This document shows positions 1 through 9,516 of a stretch of DNA of 64,000 bases, in pieces. The position numbers were made by a program, and so were the translations under genes. The notes beneath the pieces are model-generated. The model searched no databases and was not told the DNA's origin. It was given only the letters and a program-made list of their open reading frames with translations. The stretch comes from Virgibacillus salarius (GTDB lineage Bacteria > Bacillota > Bacilli > Bacillales > Amphibacillaceae). Where the stretch lies: NCBI RefSeq assembly GCF_039521925.1, contig NZ_BAAACY010000088.1:47929-111928 (forward strand), read 5' to 3'. Every line of letters starts with the position of its first letter. Within the stretch, counting starts at the first letter, position 1.

Positions 1-18
1 GATACCGCGTTTTCTCAT
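1..18 (-). CDS. 5' end of an unidentified gene running off the window
   Basis: Only six codons (M-R-K-R-G-I) are inside the window. The call rests on a good ribosome binding site, AAAGGAG on the minus strand at about 25-31, six to seven bases before an ATG at 18-16. The family cannot be recognised from six residues. Confidence 0.45.
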
Positions 19-380
19 GTTATACTCCTTTATTTCATAAGCGTTTTTTAATAACTTAAGCTATGGGTATGTTATTTATGTGTCCACATATACCCCCTCT
101 ATATCGTACACATTTTTTTCAAGTTGCGGAATCTTTTTTGTACCTGCATATCTCCAGAAAAGAGGGGGATCATGGGCAAAGATAATCAGTATATGAATTA
201 CACAAAAGGCAATTTAATATCTTAGTGATATAGCTTGTTTATTGCATACGCGGATCAGCTCATGTTTCGTTAATTATCCTTTCACTAATGAGGTCGAAAC
301 AACTCATATTCATAAGTTGTCCCATCCCCTGTCCCCGATATGATAAAATAAGACATATCTCAACACATAGGATGAAAAAT
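19..380. other. intergenic region upstream of the Wadjet operon
   Basis: AT-rich spacer between the divergent partial gene and jetD. I see no convincing gene. An upstream ATG at 288 is in frame with jetD but has no ribosome binding site, and the extra 31 residues it would add look unlike the start of a JetD protein, so this stretch is read as leader or promoter DNA. Confidence 0.4.
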
Positions 381-1403
381 ATGAAAGAACTAAAAGAAGC
401 ACTTGCTTTATATCCAAAGAAAACAATCGATATTAATCAACTACAAGAATTATCATCACCTTTTTTCGATAGCTATGAAGCTTTTGCTGAAGAAGTGCTT
501 GCTTTAGAAGAAGCGGGCATTTTAGCGATGGTGAAAAGCAAAGGGCGTTCACCTAGAAAACCTTCTGTCGCCTTGCATTATCGTATTCAAAAAGCGAAGT
601 TAAAACAAGCGCATCACCACCTCTTACAACAGTACCGTATTCAATTCCATCGTGAAATAAACCTTGACTATTACTATCAACATGATCCGAAACAGTTGCA
701 GAAGGATTTACCCTACTTACGACAAATAGATCAATATATACGAACAAATGGTTTTCCTACAGAAGCGATTCCAACACCAGAAAGAAGCTATGAGATTGCT
801 GGTGATGAGAAATGGATAACTGAGAAAAAAGGTAAAGAATTATTAGAACGGGTTCACCTATTCGATAAAATGAAAATAATGCCTGTATCAGAACCATTAA
901 AATATGCGATTAATCCCAATCAAGTACAAGAGCCCAAACAACTCCATTTAATTGTTGAGAATAAAACCACCTATCAAGGTCTATTGCCAGCCATCAAACA
1001 AACAGCCTTTGCCACCTTGATTTATGGAAGTGGCAAAACGATCATACAGAGTATCGAGCAATTTAATCAGCAATATCCAATCACTGCTGACCACCACTTC
1101 TTTTATTTTGGTGATATCGACCGTGAGGGGATATCGATCTGGCATAGTTTGGCGAACAAAATCGAACTACGTTTAGCGTTTCCTTTTTACCGAGCTTGCT
1201 TGGCAAAACAGCCTGCGCAAGGTAAAGCCTATCAAAGAAAGCGTGAGGGAGCAGAGGATGCCTTTTTACAGTGGTTCGATCAACAAGAGCAGCGTCAAAT
1301 CAAGCGATTACTCGCTGAAGGCTATTATTACCCACAAGAAACATTAAGAACAAAGGAATTACAACAAATATGGGAGGGATCAAATTGGAACGACATGATA
1401 TAG
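381..1403 (+). CDS. jetD: Wadjet nuclease subunit JetD (Toprim-like)
   Basis: Nuclease subunit of a Wadjet anti-plasmid complex; in the family it cuts closed circular DNA that the JetABC SMC motor has been extruding. Counting from the chosen start (340 aa), the C-terminal half has the Toprim/DUF2220-type pattern: a Glu in LIVENKTTY (about residue 193) and FGDIDREG with Asp245 and Asp247, the expected metal-binding acids. The N-terminal half is basic and helical, consistent with a DNA-binding arm. I chose the ATG at 381 because AGGA lies eight bases upstream; ATG at 372 is an alternative. It overlaps jetA and heads the operon, so the gene order is D-A-B-C rather than the A-B-C-D of the best-studied systems; this looks most like the type III arrangement (subtype from memory). 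Confidence 0.85.
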   Translation: MKELKEALALYPKKTIDINQLQELSSPFFDSYEAFAEEVLALEEAGILAMVKSKGRSPRKPSVALHYRIQKAKLKQAHHHLLQQYRIQFHREINLDYYYQHDPKQLQKDLPYLRQIDQYIRTNGFPTEAIPTPERSYEIAGDEKWITEKKGKELLERVHLFDKMKIMPVSEPLKYAINPNQVQEPKQLHLIVENKTTYQGLLPAIKQTAFATLIYGSGKTIIQSIEQFNQQYPITADHHFFYFGDIDREGISIWHSLANKIELRLAFPFYRACLAKQPAQGKAYQRKREGAEDAFLQWFDQQEQRQIKRLLAEGYYYPQETLRTKELQQIWEGSNWNDMI

Positions 1404-2887
1404 CAACGATTACAGCAGGCTATCAGGAACGGATTCGTCGTCTGGCGTTATTTGATCCCTTAACGGATTTAGAACGTAAACGGGAAAAGGATGAGAATGG
1501 TAAGTTAATTGATATGAAAGGTTTAGGACTATTAACGTTACTATTTTTCTTTGAACAAAAAGTGATGCGTCACTATAAAACAGGGATAAAGCAGTTAGCT
1601 GCCTTTATTCAAGAAGTGACGGCAGAACAGTATCAGTTACAAGCAAGTGATTATTCTCGTCTTGCTAGTAGTCTGATCGATAATTTTCGTCCAGGGACAG
1701 GGGTCAAGCGAACCTATTCCTTCTATAACTGGGAAACAGGTCAAGACGAACAGCTCGAATATTCGATTCTCAAAACGAATAATTTTAATCCAACGACAAA
1801 TGAACAGTTTTATACGTTAGACGATGATGGCTTGGAACTTGTCTTTGCTACAAAAGAGTTCTATAGTGAATTTCAATTATCGATTAATCAATTGATGCTT
1901 CGTAAACAATTAGAGCGCGGCGAGTTCAATGGGGCATTAAGACAAGTCAATGAAATGCGTGTCGCAGTAGAAAGTATTGATGAGCGGATGCTGGCACTCA
2001 AACAGGAAATTCAACGCAGTATTGTTTCAGAAGAAACGTTTGATCGTTATAAAGAGTTATTAAATGATAGTTACAGTCGTTTGCAGCGTGAAGATGATGA
2101 ATTTAAAGAGTTGCGCCAATTTGTGAAAGAAACGAAGGACAGGCTCTATGCGAAAGATATTCATCGCAAAGAACAAAAAACGTATGATTTAATTTTGACG
2201 ATCACTAGAGAGCTAGAGGCGGTTCACTACGATCATTCGAGACTACTAGAACAGACCTTATCATTAAAAAATACGACCTTAATTACAGCGCAAGAGTCGT
2301 TGTATTACACGGGAATTGAAGCGTTTAATTTCGATCATGAAATTACCTCGCATATTATTTCGGTGCCGTTGCCACTGGAAACGATGAAAGGTGTGCTCCA
2401 TCCGTTCTTAAAAGTAGAGGAAGAACGAACCTGGTCACCACTAACACTTTTTGCTGATCAAACTATTGTCGAAGATCAACAAGCAGATCAAACGACGACA
2501 ATGCCTGAAGCGGAAAGTGATGAGGAAATCGATGCTAGAGCAAAAGCGTTAAGAAAACTATATAAAAAACTAATGGAAGAATTATTATCTGTTTTAAGTA
2601 AGATGCGAGAAATCAGACTATCTGCCTTTTTTGACTATTTAACCGAGACCAATCAAGCCCAACTGTACGCATCAAGGTCTTTTTATGAATTTTGGTTAAT
2701 CTTACATCAGCGTTCACCGATAACGCGTGGTGATATGGAGCATGACGAGGATGGTAAATCGCTATTAACCGAAGCATTGTACATCCTTGGTGATAATCGT
2801 TTAGTTATTACCGAAGAGAAAGCCATTTTAAATCGTTATAAACGTTATTCCATTCAAGAGATGGTGATCCGATTGGAGGAGTCATAG
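1385..2887 (+). CDS. jetA: Wadjet subunit JetA (kleisin-like)
   Basis: MukF-like kleisin subunit that bridges the SMC heads in the Wadjet complex. The 500-aa protein has an N-terminal part rich in hydrophobic helices (GLLTLLFFFEQKV, about residues 45-57), a long charged helical middle consistent with a coiled coil (about 190-290), an acidic linker (near 370) and a C-terminal winged-helix-like end. I chose the TTG at 1385: GGGAGGG stands seven bases upstream, whereas the ATG at 1370 has no ribosome binding site. The start overlaps the end of jetD by 19 bases and the stop shares one base with the jetB start, so translation is probably coupled. Recognition rests mainly on position between clear jetD and jetC genes plus overall architecture. 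Confidence 0.78.
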   Translation: MERHDIATITAGYQERIRRLALFDPLTDLERKREKDENGKLIDMKGLGLLTLLFFFEQKVMRHYKTGIKQLAAFIQEVTAEQYQLQASDYSRLASSLIDNFRPGTGVKRTYSFYNWETGQDEQLEYSILKTNNFNPTTNEQFYTLDDDGLELVFATKEFYSEFQLSINQLMLRKQLERGEFNGALRQVNEMRVAVESIDERMLALKQEIQRSIVSEETFDRYKELLNDSYSRLQREDDEFKELRQFVKETKDRLYAKDIHRKEQKTYDLILTITRELEAVHYDHSRLLEQTLSLKNTTLITAQESLYYTGIEAFNFDHEITSHIISVPLPLETMKGVLHPFLKVEEERTWSPLTLFADQTIVEDQQADQTTTMPEAESDEEIDARAKALRKLYKKLMEELLSVLSKMREIRLSAFFDYLTETNQAQLYASRSFYEFWLILHQRSPITRGDMEHDEDGKSLLTEALYILGDNRLVITEEKAILNRYKRYSIQEMVIRLEES

Positions 2888-3627
2888 TGCATTACAGTGA
2901 GGAAAAGGTAATCGAAGCCTTTCGTATTTATACGAAATTAGCGCGTACGTCTGTTACAGATCAAGAAGCGGTCCAGCTATATCGAGCCGACGATGATATT
3001 CGTAGTTTACTAGATTTATATGCAAAAGAAGTAGATGCTGTTATCGTTAATACGAGTGAACATTTATATTTAATTCCTGAGACGAAATTGTCGAGCTTTC
3101 ATGTTAGTAATGACTGGATTAAACGCCATTATTTGCGTTCTGGCGCTACTAATGCAGATATTTACTTACTGTATTTTACGACGATCATTTTGTTTGGTAG
3201 CTTCTATAATTCTTATCAAAGCGCACGCCCGACACGTGATTTCTTACGGATCGAGGAGTGGATGCACCAGATTCAGGAACGGATTGAGCAATTGCAGGCC
3301 TTAGAAGAAGAAGTTTTAAAGGAAAAAGAGCGTGAATTCTCCTATAACTGGCGCCAAATAGTCGATAAATGGAATGATATGAATGATGTGAAAGAGAGTG
3401 CCAAACGTCAAACAGGTAATACGATTAGTCGCTATAGCTTTATCGATACTGTGAAGCGTTTTTTACTTGATCAAGATTTAGTCAAAGCCCTTGGAAATCA
3501 AGAAATAACCTTAACTGATAAAGCGCAAACCATTATCCAGCGCTATTTTATGGAAGTGGAATATAACAAAGGAATCCTTACATTCATCTATGAGATGGAG
3601 GGAGAGAATACAGATGCCAACGATTAG
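2887..3627 (+). CDS. jetB: Wadjet subunit JetB (KITE-like, DUF6063-like)
   Basis: MukE/KITE-type accessory subunit expected to bind the kleisin JetA as a dimer. It is 246 aa, helical, with a charged helix (about residues 125-160) and a C-terminal winged-helix-like segment. The GTG start at 2887 overlaps the jetA stop (TAGTG) and follows GGAGGAG. Its last 14 bases overlap the jetC start, as is common in this operon type. The sequence itself is poorly conserved; the call depends on size, predicted fold and the fixed position before the SMC gene. Confidence 0.75.
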   Translation: MHYSEEKVIEAFRIYTKLARTSVTDQEAVQLYRADDDIRSLLDLYAKEVDAVIVNTSEHLYLIPETKLSSFHVSNDWIKRHYLRSGATNADIYLLYFTTIILFGSFYNSYQSARPTRDFLRIEEWMHQIQERIEQLQALEEEVLKEKEREFSYNWRQIVDKWNDMNDVKESAKRQTGNTISRYSFIDTVKRFLLDQDLVKALGNQEITLTDKAQTIIQRYFMEVEYNKGILTFIYEMEGENTDAND

Positions 3628-6600
3628 TAAAATTCGCTTAGCCAATGTCATCTATGAGGAAGGCAATAAACGTTATAATGATGAATTATTTTTATTTGAT
3701 GGCTACAATGGGGCAATTCTATTAGAAAATGGTGGCGGTAAAACGGTGTTGATTCAAACAGCACTACAGGCAATGCTACCACACACAGAGCTTGCTAGTC
3801 GCAAAATCGGCAAAACATTAACATTAGAAAGCGCGCCTGCCCATATTGCGGTCGAATGGATCATTAATGACAAACCAAGGCGTTACGTCGTGACAGCTGT
3901 TACCCTTTATATGAATAAGCATGGTGTCGACTCGCTCCGTTATGTCTATGAATATCAGCATGGCGATCCCCATGCGATTGAGGAGATCCCTTTCGTCCGT
4001 GAGGTGCAAGGTGGTAAACGTCCTACTGAGCGCGGGGAAATACAAGATTACTATAGTATGATGAAGGAGAAATCTTTGTCAGCGAATACCTTTGCCACGA
4101 TTAAAGAGTATCGCCAATACATTGAAGACAACTATCAGATTATTGCCAGCGAGTGGGAGAACATTGTCAAAATCAATAGTTCAGAAGGTGGTGTTGAAGC
4201 CTTCTTTGAAGCGTGTAAAACGACAAATCAGCTGTTTGATCGCTTGCTAATTCCAACCGTTGAAAGCGCGATGGCTGGTCATAATCCTACCCTTTTTGCT
4301 GATTTGTTTGAGCAACGGTATGAAAGCTTTAAAAATTATCAAAAGTTAAAAGAAACGATTGCTGAAAACCAGAAGATCCAGGATGAATTAGTTGGCTATA
4401 CGACTGCTTTTGAGCGTCTCCATACGAAAGAGCAACAATTGCTCGAGGCGAAGCAACGAACCAAAGGAATCTGGGAACAAACCAAAGCAGACAAACAGAC
4501 CTTTTTAACAGAAAAAGAAGCGATTGAAGCAAAAATAATGAACTGGCAGGATGACACGCACCAACATAAAGCGAAGATCGCTTCCAGCGAAGTTGTCGCA
4601 AAAGAAGCAGAAAAACAGCAAATGAACAAAGAATTTCAAAACGCCAAGCTTCTTTTGCAAGAACAAAAAACAACGGTAGCTGATATCAAAGGGCGTCACG
4701 CAGCATTACGGTATGCCAAATTTGCCGAACAACAACAAGCAGCAAATGAATCCTTATCCTTTATCCAAGATCAAATTGCTTCGTTCGAAAAGGAAACAGA
4801 TATCGAGATGTTAAAGGATCAGCTGATAGAAGTAGAGCAAGCCTTACATGGTGCCTATCAAGCTCAAATCGATGACATGAACAAGCAACAACAAGACTTA
4901 CAACGGGAAAGGAATCCATTACAAGAGCAAATCAAAACCTTAGAGAAACAACTCACTAACCATGAGCAAACGGACCAACAGTGGAATAACGAGGTAAACA
5001 AGCTTCAATCTTTTATCGAAACTCGTGAAAAAGATAGTGATCGCTTGCGTCAAGCACTGCTCGCGAATCCAGAACAGGAAACAATTGAAGAGCTATTACC
5101 AAAATGGCAAGCTCGTTACCAAGTGTTAGATGATGAATTGGTTCACTTGAAAACAGAAAGAAAACGATTGGCGCGTGAAATAGACGAAAAGCAGCAAGAA
5201 AGAAATCACTTACAAAAGGATTTCCAAGAACAAGCTTTACAAATACAGCGTGTCGAACAACAGTTACAGGCGATGTCAGATGAAGAACAGCAACTAGTCG
5301 AGTCTCTGGCGATGTTAAGAAGTGCTTGGCAGGATGTTGCAGGTGTTCACTTACAGCAACAATCGATCGAAGGTCAACTCGAAAACTATATTGAAAAACA
5401 ACGATTCGAGCGCAAGAAATGGTTGGATAAGGAGCGGGTTGCGTTACGCTATGTTGATGACTACGGAGAGCAAGAGACTTTCTTCAGTGATCCATTCCTC
5501 TCCGAACAAATCGAGCTATGGAAGAATCAACTCGATTATCTGGAAACAGGTGTGAATTATCTCAACCAGCTACCAGAAGAGCAGCAACAATGGTTAAAGC
5601 AGGCGACGTTATGGCCGAGTATTTTGGTGACAACGACAAAGGCAAAGCCCCAATTAATCAAGCGTTTAGAACAGGTTTCCGATCGCTTTATCTTGCCGGT
5701 GATGGTGGTGACGACAGAAGAAGCAACCGCTATGACGGATATCGAAAAAGGCAACTGGATCGTCCCGAATCATTGGCGTGACAACATAGACTCCGAAACG
5801 TTTATCGCGTGGAAACAGCAATTAAAACGTCATGCTGGCGAGATCACAACAACAAGAGAAAACGTTGAGATCGAGCTGAAAAGCTGGGAGCAAGCGTTGA
5901 CACAATTCCGCCAGTTTTTAAGGAAATATCCTTTTCAGCAGGTAGAAGACTGGCAAGAGCAGTTACACAGTCTGCAAACAGAGCAGGAAAATCTAGCAGC
6001 CAAGATCGAGCAAACAGACAAACAAATTACGGATCATCAAGCAACCATCGATAAATATCATAACAGAGCAGAAGAAGCAGAGGCTGAGCGCACCGGAATC
6101 GAATCAAAACTGCGAGATGGCCAGCAATATGTAAGCTTCCAAAAGGAAATCTCCCAGCATCAGCAGGAAGTTGACACATACCAAGAACAACAACAGGAAC
6201 TAGCGCAGAAAATCAAGCAGACGAAACGATCGATGACTCGTTATCAAGAAGATGTCGATCTGTTAAACGACCGTATTCGTGATCTAGAGATGAAACACGA
6301 AGTAATCACCAGTGAAGAGCAATATCAGGAAGTAGCAACATTACCAGCAACGTTCACAGATGAAAGGATCACCAGTCTGAAATCAAAACGCAAAGAATTA
6401 CAGCTACAGAAAGAAAGGATCACACGTCAAACCGGTGAATGGGAAGCGAAACAAGAAACCGAACAGCAGCGGATCGAGACGACTACAGAACGGATGGACG
6501 AAATTGAACAAGCTTTCCCATCCGTTGATAAAACAGAAGTATTCCCGGCTGATGGTGACCAGTATATTGACCGATTACACGGACAATTACAGACAGCAAA

Positions 6601-8011
6601 AAGCGAATTAAACGAAATTAGAGCAACCTATCAAACGACTGAACGAGATTTACATGTCAAACAAGAGTTATTAAATGAAGCATATAAAGACTTTTATAAA
6701 CGATTCCCTGATGACGAAGTGGAGCGATTTGAGCAAGACTTAACCGTTGTTAACGAACAGTTACAGCAAGAACAAACCGAGCTAGAAGAGCAAAAAACCT
6801 ATCTTGATCAAGAGTTCAGGCGAGTGAACAAGGAGTTAGCTAGTCTTGATGAAGCGGAGAGGCTATTGGAGAATTTTATAGAAGGGTATCACTTTAACGC
6901 ACCAGGAATTGCGAGTATTACGTTAACCGAACAAGAGGAGACTGATTTTCAATACCAGCGCAACCGTTTTGCCAAACAAGCGACAGATAAGCTAAAAGAA
7001 ATGAAGCAGCTAGTCGATGACGAAAGCGAGCTTGTCCGTCTTGCTAGGGATCAGTTCCGTATCTTTTGTCGAACAAAAATTACCGATAAAAAATTACAAC
7101 AAATGGCGATTCAAGGAGTCGAACAGAAGCGTGACTATCAGGAAGTCGTCACCTTTAAACAGAATATGTTCGCAAGCATTCAACGGATTACTAAATATGC
7201 CAATGAGCATATTCGCAAAAGTGATGAAGAGCTTCAACTTTTTATCAATCAAATTCATACCCATTTGCAAACATTAGTTGAAGAACTAGAGCAAATCCCG
7301 AAGAAAACGAGAGTGAAAGTGGATAACTGGAAGCCAATCTATAGCTTCTCGATTCCAAAATGGGAGCCAGAAGACGGTAAGTTACGCATTCGTGATCATA
7401 CCGAGTGGATCATTAACCAATTAAATGGTGAGAAATACCACAATGAGCAAGGGCATCAGGATATGAATAAGATTCGTGTGAATTTAGAAAAATGGCTGGA
7501 ATCCAAGCAATTACTCAAGGTTGTCATGGATCGCGATGTGATGAAGGTGCATTGCCGTAAAGTAACCAATGATAATCAAATTTCAACCCGTTCGTATTCC
7601 TGGGAGCAGAGCAATGTCTGGTCAGGAGGAGAAAAGTGGAGTAAAAACATGACGCTCTTCTTAGGCATATTAAAATATGTAGCAGAAAAGAAAAAAGCCA
7701 ACTTAACCGACCGTGCTGTTATTTTAGATAATCCATTTGGCAAAGCATCAAGTGATCATGTTCTAAGTCCGGTCTTTTTTATCGCCGAGCAGTTAGGCTT
7801 CCAAATCATTGCGTTAACAGCTCATGCAGAAGGCAAGTTTCTGCAGGATTACTTCCCGATTATTTATAGCTGTCGATTACGCGCGTCAAAGGATGAAAGC
7901 AAAAAAGTCATGACAACAGATAAATGGCTGCATCATGCTTATTTTCAGGATCATGAGCCAGCTGTTATTGATCGGTTAGGGCAGGCAGAGCAGTTGGATT
8001 TGTTTGAATGA
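3614..8011 (+). CDS. jetC: Wadjet SMC-like ATPase JetC
   Basis: SMC/MukB-like motor that loads on DNA and extrudes loops so that JetD can recognise and cut small circular DNA. The 1465-aa protein has Walker A ENGGGKT (Lys43, Thr44), two long Gln/Glu/Lys-rich coiled coils (about residues 220-560 and 740-1150) separated by a globular hinge (about 570-720), an ABC signature SGGEK (1337-1341) and a Walker B VILDN (Asp1372). The residue after the Walker B Asp is Asn, where most ABC ATPases have Glu. The ATG at 3614 is preceded by GGAGGGAG; an in-frame ATG at 3590 lies inside jetB and lacks a site. No cysteine hook is seen in the hinge. Confidence 0.88.
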   Translation: MPTISKIRLANVIYEEGNKRYNDELFLFDGYNGAILLENGGGKTVLIQTALQAMLPHTELASRKIGKTLTLESAPAHIAVEWIINDKPRRYVVTAVTLYMNKHGVDSLRYVYEYQHGDPHAIEEIPFVREVQGGKRPTERGEIQDYYSMMKEKSLSANTFATIKEYRQYIEDNYQIIASEWENIVKINSSEGGVEAFFEACKTTNQLFDRLLIPTVESAMAGHNPTLFADLFEQRYESFKNYQKLKETIAENQKIQDELVGYTTAFERLHTKEQQLLEAKQRTKGIWEQTKADKQTFLTEKEAIEAKIMNWQDDTHQHKAKIASSEVVAKEAEKQQMNKEFQNAKLLLQEQKTTVADIKGRHAALRYAKFAEQQQAANESLSFIQDQIASFEKETDIEMLKDQLIEVEQALHGAYQAQIDDMNKQQQDLQRERNPLQEQIKTLEKQLTNHEQTDQQWNNEVNKLQSFIETREKDSDRLRQALLANPEQETIEELLPKWQARYQVLDDELVHLKTERKRLAREIDEKQQERNHLQKDFQEQALQIQRVEQQLQAMSDEEQQLVESLAMLRSAWQDVAGVHLQQQSIEGQLENYIEKQRFERKKWLDKERVALRYVDDYGEQETFFSDPFLSEQIELWKNQLDYLETGVNYLNQLPEEQQQWLKQATLWPSILVTTTKAKPQLIKRLEQVSDRFILPVMVVTTEEATAMTDIEKGNWIVPNHWRDNIDSETFIAWKQQLKRHAGEITTTRENVEIELKSWEQALTQFRQFLRKYPFQQVEDWQEQLHSLQTEQENLAAKIEQTDKQITDHQATIDKYHNRAEEAEAERTGIESKLRDGQQYVSFQKEISQHQQEVDTYQEQQQELAQKIKQTKRSMTRYQEDVDLLNDRIRDLEMKHEVITSEEQYQEVATLPATFTDERITSLKSKRKELQLQKERITRQTGEWEAKQETEQQRIETTTERMDEIEQAFPSVDKTEVFPADGDQYIDRLHGQLQTAKSELNEIRATYQTTERDLHVKQELLNEAYKDFYKRFPDDEVERFEQDLTVVNEQLQQEQTELEEQKTYLDQEFRRVNKELASLDEAERLLENFIEGYHFNAPGIASITLTEQEETDFQYQRNRFAKQATDKLKEMKQLVDDESELVRLARDQFRIFCRTKITDKKLQQMAIQGVEQKRDYQEVVTFKQNMFASIQRITKYANEHIRKSDEELQLFINQIHTHLQTLVEELEQIPKKTRVKVDNWKPIYSFSIPKWEPEDGKLRIRDHTEWIINQLNGEKYHNEQGHQDMNKIRVNLEKWLESKQLLKVVMDRDVMKVHCRKVTNDNQISTRSYSWEQSNVWSGGEKWSKNMTLFLGILKYVAEKKKANLTDRAVILDNPFGKASSDHVLSPVFFIAEQLGFQIIALTAHAEGKFLQDYFPIIYSCRLRASKDESKKVMTTDKWLHHAYFQDHEPAVIDRLGQAEQLDLFE

Positions 8012-8450
8012 TAGGGTTTGATAGGGTTATGTGGTGATACAGCCATTGAAATGACCCACTTCTGACATACTAAAGACCACTAAAAGACAAAAAGTGTACC
8101 AAAGAATGACAGGATTGTACACCACTCCACCCTTCTGGTGAAACCATAATTTATTTTTGAGAACTGAAAATAAATTATGGTTTTTTAGCCAATCATCCAG
8201 TCCATTGCTTATGGGTAAGATTAACTCTTGTATGGTGTAGTAAACTGATACTGTGAAACGAATTATTTCCATAATGTTATTGCGAAGATTTGTTTAAACG
8301 TTCTTTAATGGTAAAGCCCATTATAAGACTAACAAAGGCTTTTTGCTGTTGAAGAGAATAGAAGGTGCATACACAATTTTAATTGATGAACCTAAAGCTG
8401 CCTTTTTAATATTTCTTAATCTAGAATTACTTCTACCCTCTGCTTTACCA
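8012..8450. other. intergenic region after the Wadjet operon
   Basis: Non-coding stretch between convergent jetC and rlmH. It contains the terminator listed separately and a weaker hairpin at about 8315-8343 (AAAGCC and GGCTTT arms followed by Ts). Open frames here have no ribosome binding sites and overlap the hairpins. Confidence 0.5.
8143..8186 (+). terminator. Rho-independent terminator of the Wadjet operon
   Basis: Perfect 15-bp stem (ACCATAATTTATTTT, 8143-8157, with its complement at 8167-8181), a nine-base loop, then a T run to 8186. It lies 130 bases past jetC. A stem this AT-rich is weaker than usual but long. Confidence 0.7.
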
Positions 8451-8930
8451 CTATTTGTGATACGGTTCCCCTCTATTAATCCGAAACCCACGATAAACCT
8501 GCTCCAACAATACCAAGCGCATCAATTGATGAGGAAATGTCATTTTTGAAAAGGACAATGCTAAGTCGCTTCGTTTTTGTACTCCCTCACTGATTCCTAA
8601 AGACCCACCAATGACAAAGGCGATTTTACTTTTACCGTATGTAGCTAGCTCGTCCATTTTCTTGGCTAGCTGTTCTGAGCTTAGCATCCTGCCATTGACC
8701 TCTAGTGTGATGACATAGGTGTCTGCGGAAAGCTGTGATAAGATGCGCTCGCCCTCCCTCTCCTTGACCTCCAGCATTTCTGCTTCGCTCATATTTTCTG
8801 GTGCTTTTTCATCCGCTACTTCTTTTATCGACACTTTGGCGTAAGCGTTTAACCGTTTCATGTATTCGTCAATACCTTGCTTCAAGTATTTTTCTTTTAA
8901 TTTTCCAACCGATACAATCGTAATTTTCAT
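8451..8930 (-). CDS. rlmH: 23S rRNA (pseudouridine1915-N3)-methyltransferase RlmH
   Basis: SPOUT-class methyltransferase that methylates N3 of pseudouridine 1915 in helix 69 of 23S rRNA, using SAM. The 159-aa length is exactly that of the family. The trefoil-knot SAM site is seen as FVIGGSLG (about residues 105-112), followed by the C-terminal MTFPHQLMRLVLLEQVYR motif and the terminal YHK. The start follows AAAAGGAAG. The gene stands alone; in related genomes it lies near the replication origin region, but nothing else here confirms that location. Confidence 0.97.
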   Translation of the reverse strand: MKITIVSVGKLKEKYLKQGIDEYMKRLNAYAKVSIKEVADEKAPENMSEAEMLEVKEREGERILSQLSADTYVITLEVNGRMLSSEQLAKKMDELATYGKSKIAFVIGGSLGISEGVQKRSDLALSFSKMTFPHQLMRLVLLEQVYRGFRINRGEPYHK

Positions 8931-9018
8931 AATACGTAACTTCCTTTTTCGAATTTTTCTATCCCTTATTTCAGCATAATACCATACAACCCATTTCCTT
9001 CAACTTACCAATTAAAAA

Positions 9019-9375
9019 CTACACCACCAACCAAACAACAGCATATAGTGCGAACATACAAACAAGACTAATACAAAGTAACATCCTTGTTGTTCGCTTC
9101 GATAAACGCTGCATTTGTTTTCCTCTATACCAACCTGAGAATTGATACTTATTTCGATAAAAAATATAGATGACCCCTACTACCCCTACTCCTTGAAGAA
9201 GTCGAAAGAAGAACAAATATCCATTGTCCTCGATTAGTTCTTGAACGTCTAGGTTGGTCGTATTTTCAAAAACACCATTCACAACTATTCCAATTAACAC
9301 AAAAAAGAAAACTATAACCACAAGCACACGGACAATTTCCAATATAGCTGATAGCATAACCTTCATCCCCAACAC
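9019..9375 (-). CDS. small membrane protein of unknown function
   Basis: I do not recognise a family. The 118-aa product has three hydrophobic segments: about residues 8-33 (VRVLVVIVFFFVLIGIVV core), 55-72 and 95-117, with a basic cytoplasmic-type loop (RGKQMQRLSKRTTR) between the last two. The start is uncertain: a GTG at 9375 and an ATG at 9366 are possible and neither has a strong ribosome binding site. It stands alone between rlmH and the PadR promoter. Confidence 0.55.
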   Translation of the reverse strand: MLGMKVMLSAILEIVRVLVVIVFFFVLIGIVVNGVFENTTNLDVQELIEDNGYLFFFRLLQGVGVVGVIYIFYRNKYQFSGWYRGKQMQRLSKRTTRMLLCISLVCMFALYAVVWLVV

Positions 9376-9445
9376 CCCATCGTTTTTTCTTTACTATAAC
9401 AAATTCTCCTCGCAGTTTACATACATAAATCTTCCAAAAATTAAC

Positions 9446-9474
9446 TTGTCCTCTTGAATTCTTTCTTGTATTAT
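9446..9474 (+). promoter_or_regulatory. sigma-A promoter of padR
   Basis: TTGTCC (9446-9451), a 17-base spacer and TATTAT (9469-9474), directly followed by the palindromic operator and then padR. Confidence 0.65.
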
Positions 9475-9475
9475 A

Positions 9476-9503
9476 TATCTATATGATATATATCATATAG
9501 ATA
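9476..9503. promoter_or_regulatory. 28-bp perfect palindrome, probable PadR operator
   Basis: The sequence from TATCTATATGATAT to its exact complement (centre between 9489 and 9490) covers the transcription start just below the -10 box. A symmetric site here fits a dimeric PadR repressor blocking its own promoter. The assignment to PadR is inference from position. Confidence 0.65.
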
Positions 9504-9516
9504 GGAATGAACAAAT

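Noticed and set aside
288..380. 31-residue N-terminal extension of JetD
   Set aside because: No ribosome binding site and residues unlike a JetD start; ATG 381 has an AGGA site.
8027..8272. 81-codon minus-strand ORF after jetC
   Set aside because: It runs through the terminator hairpin and lacks a ribosome binding site.
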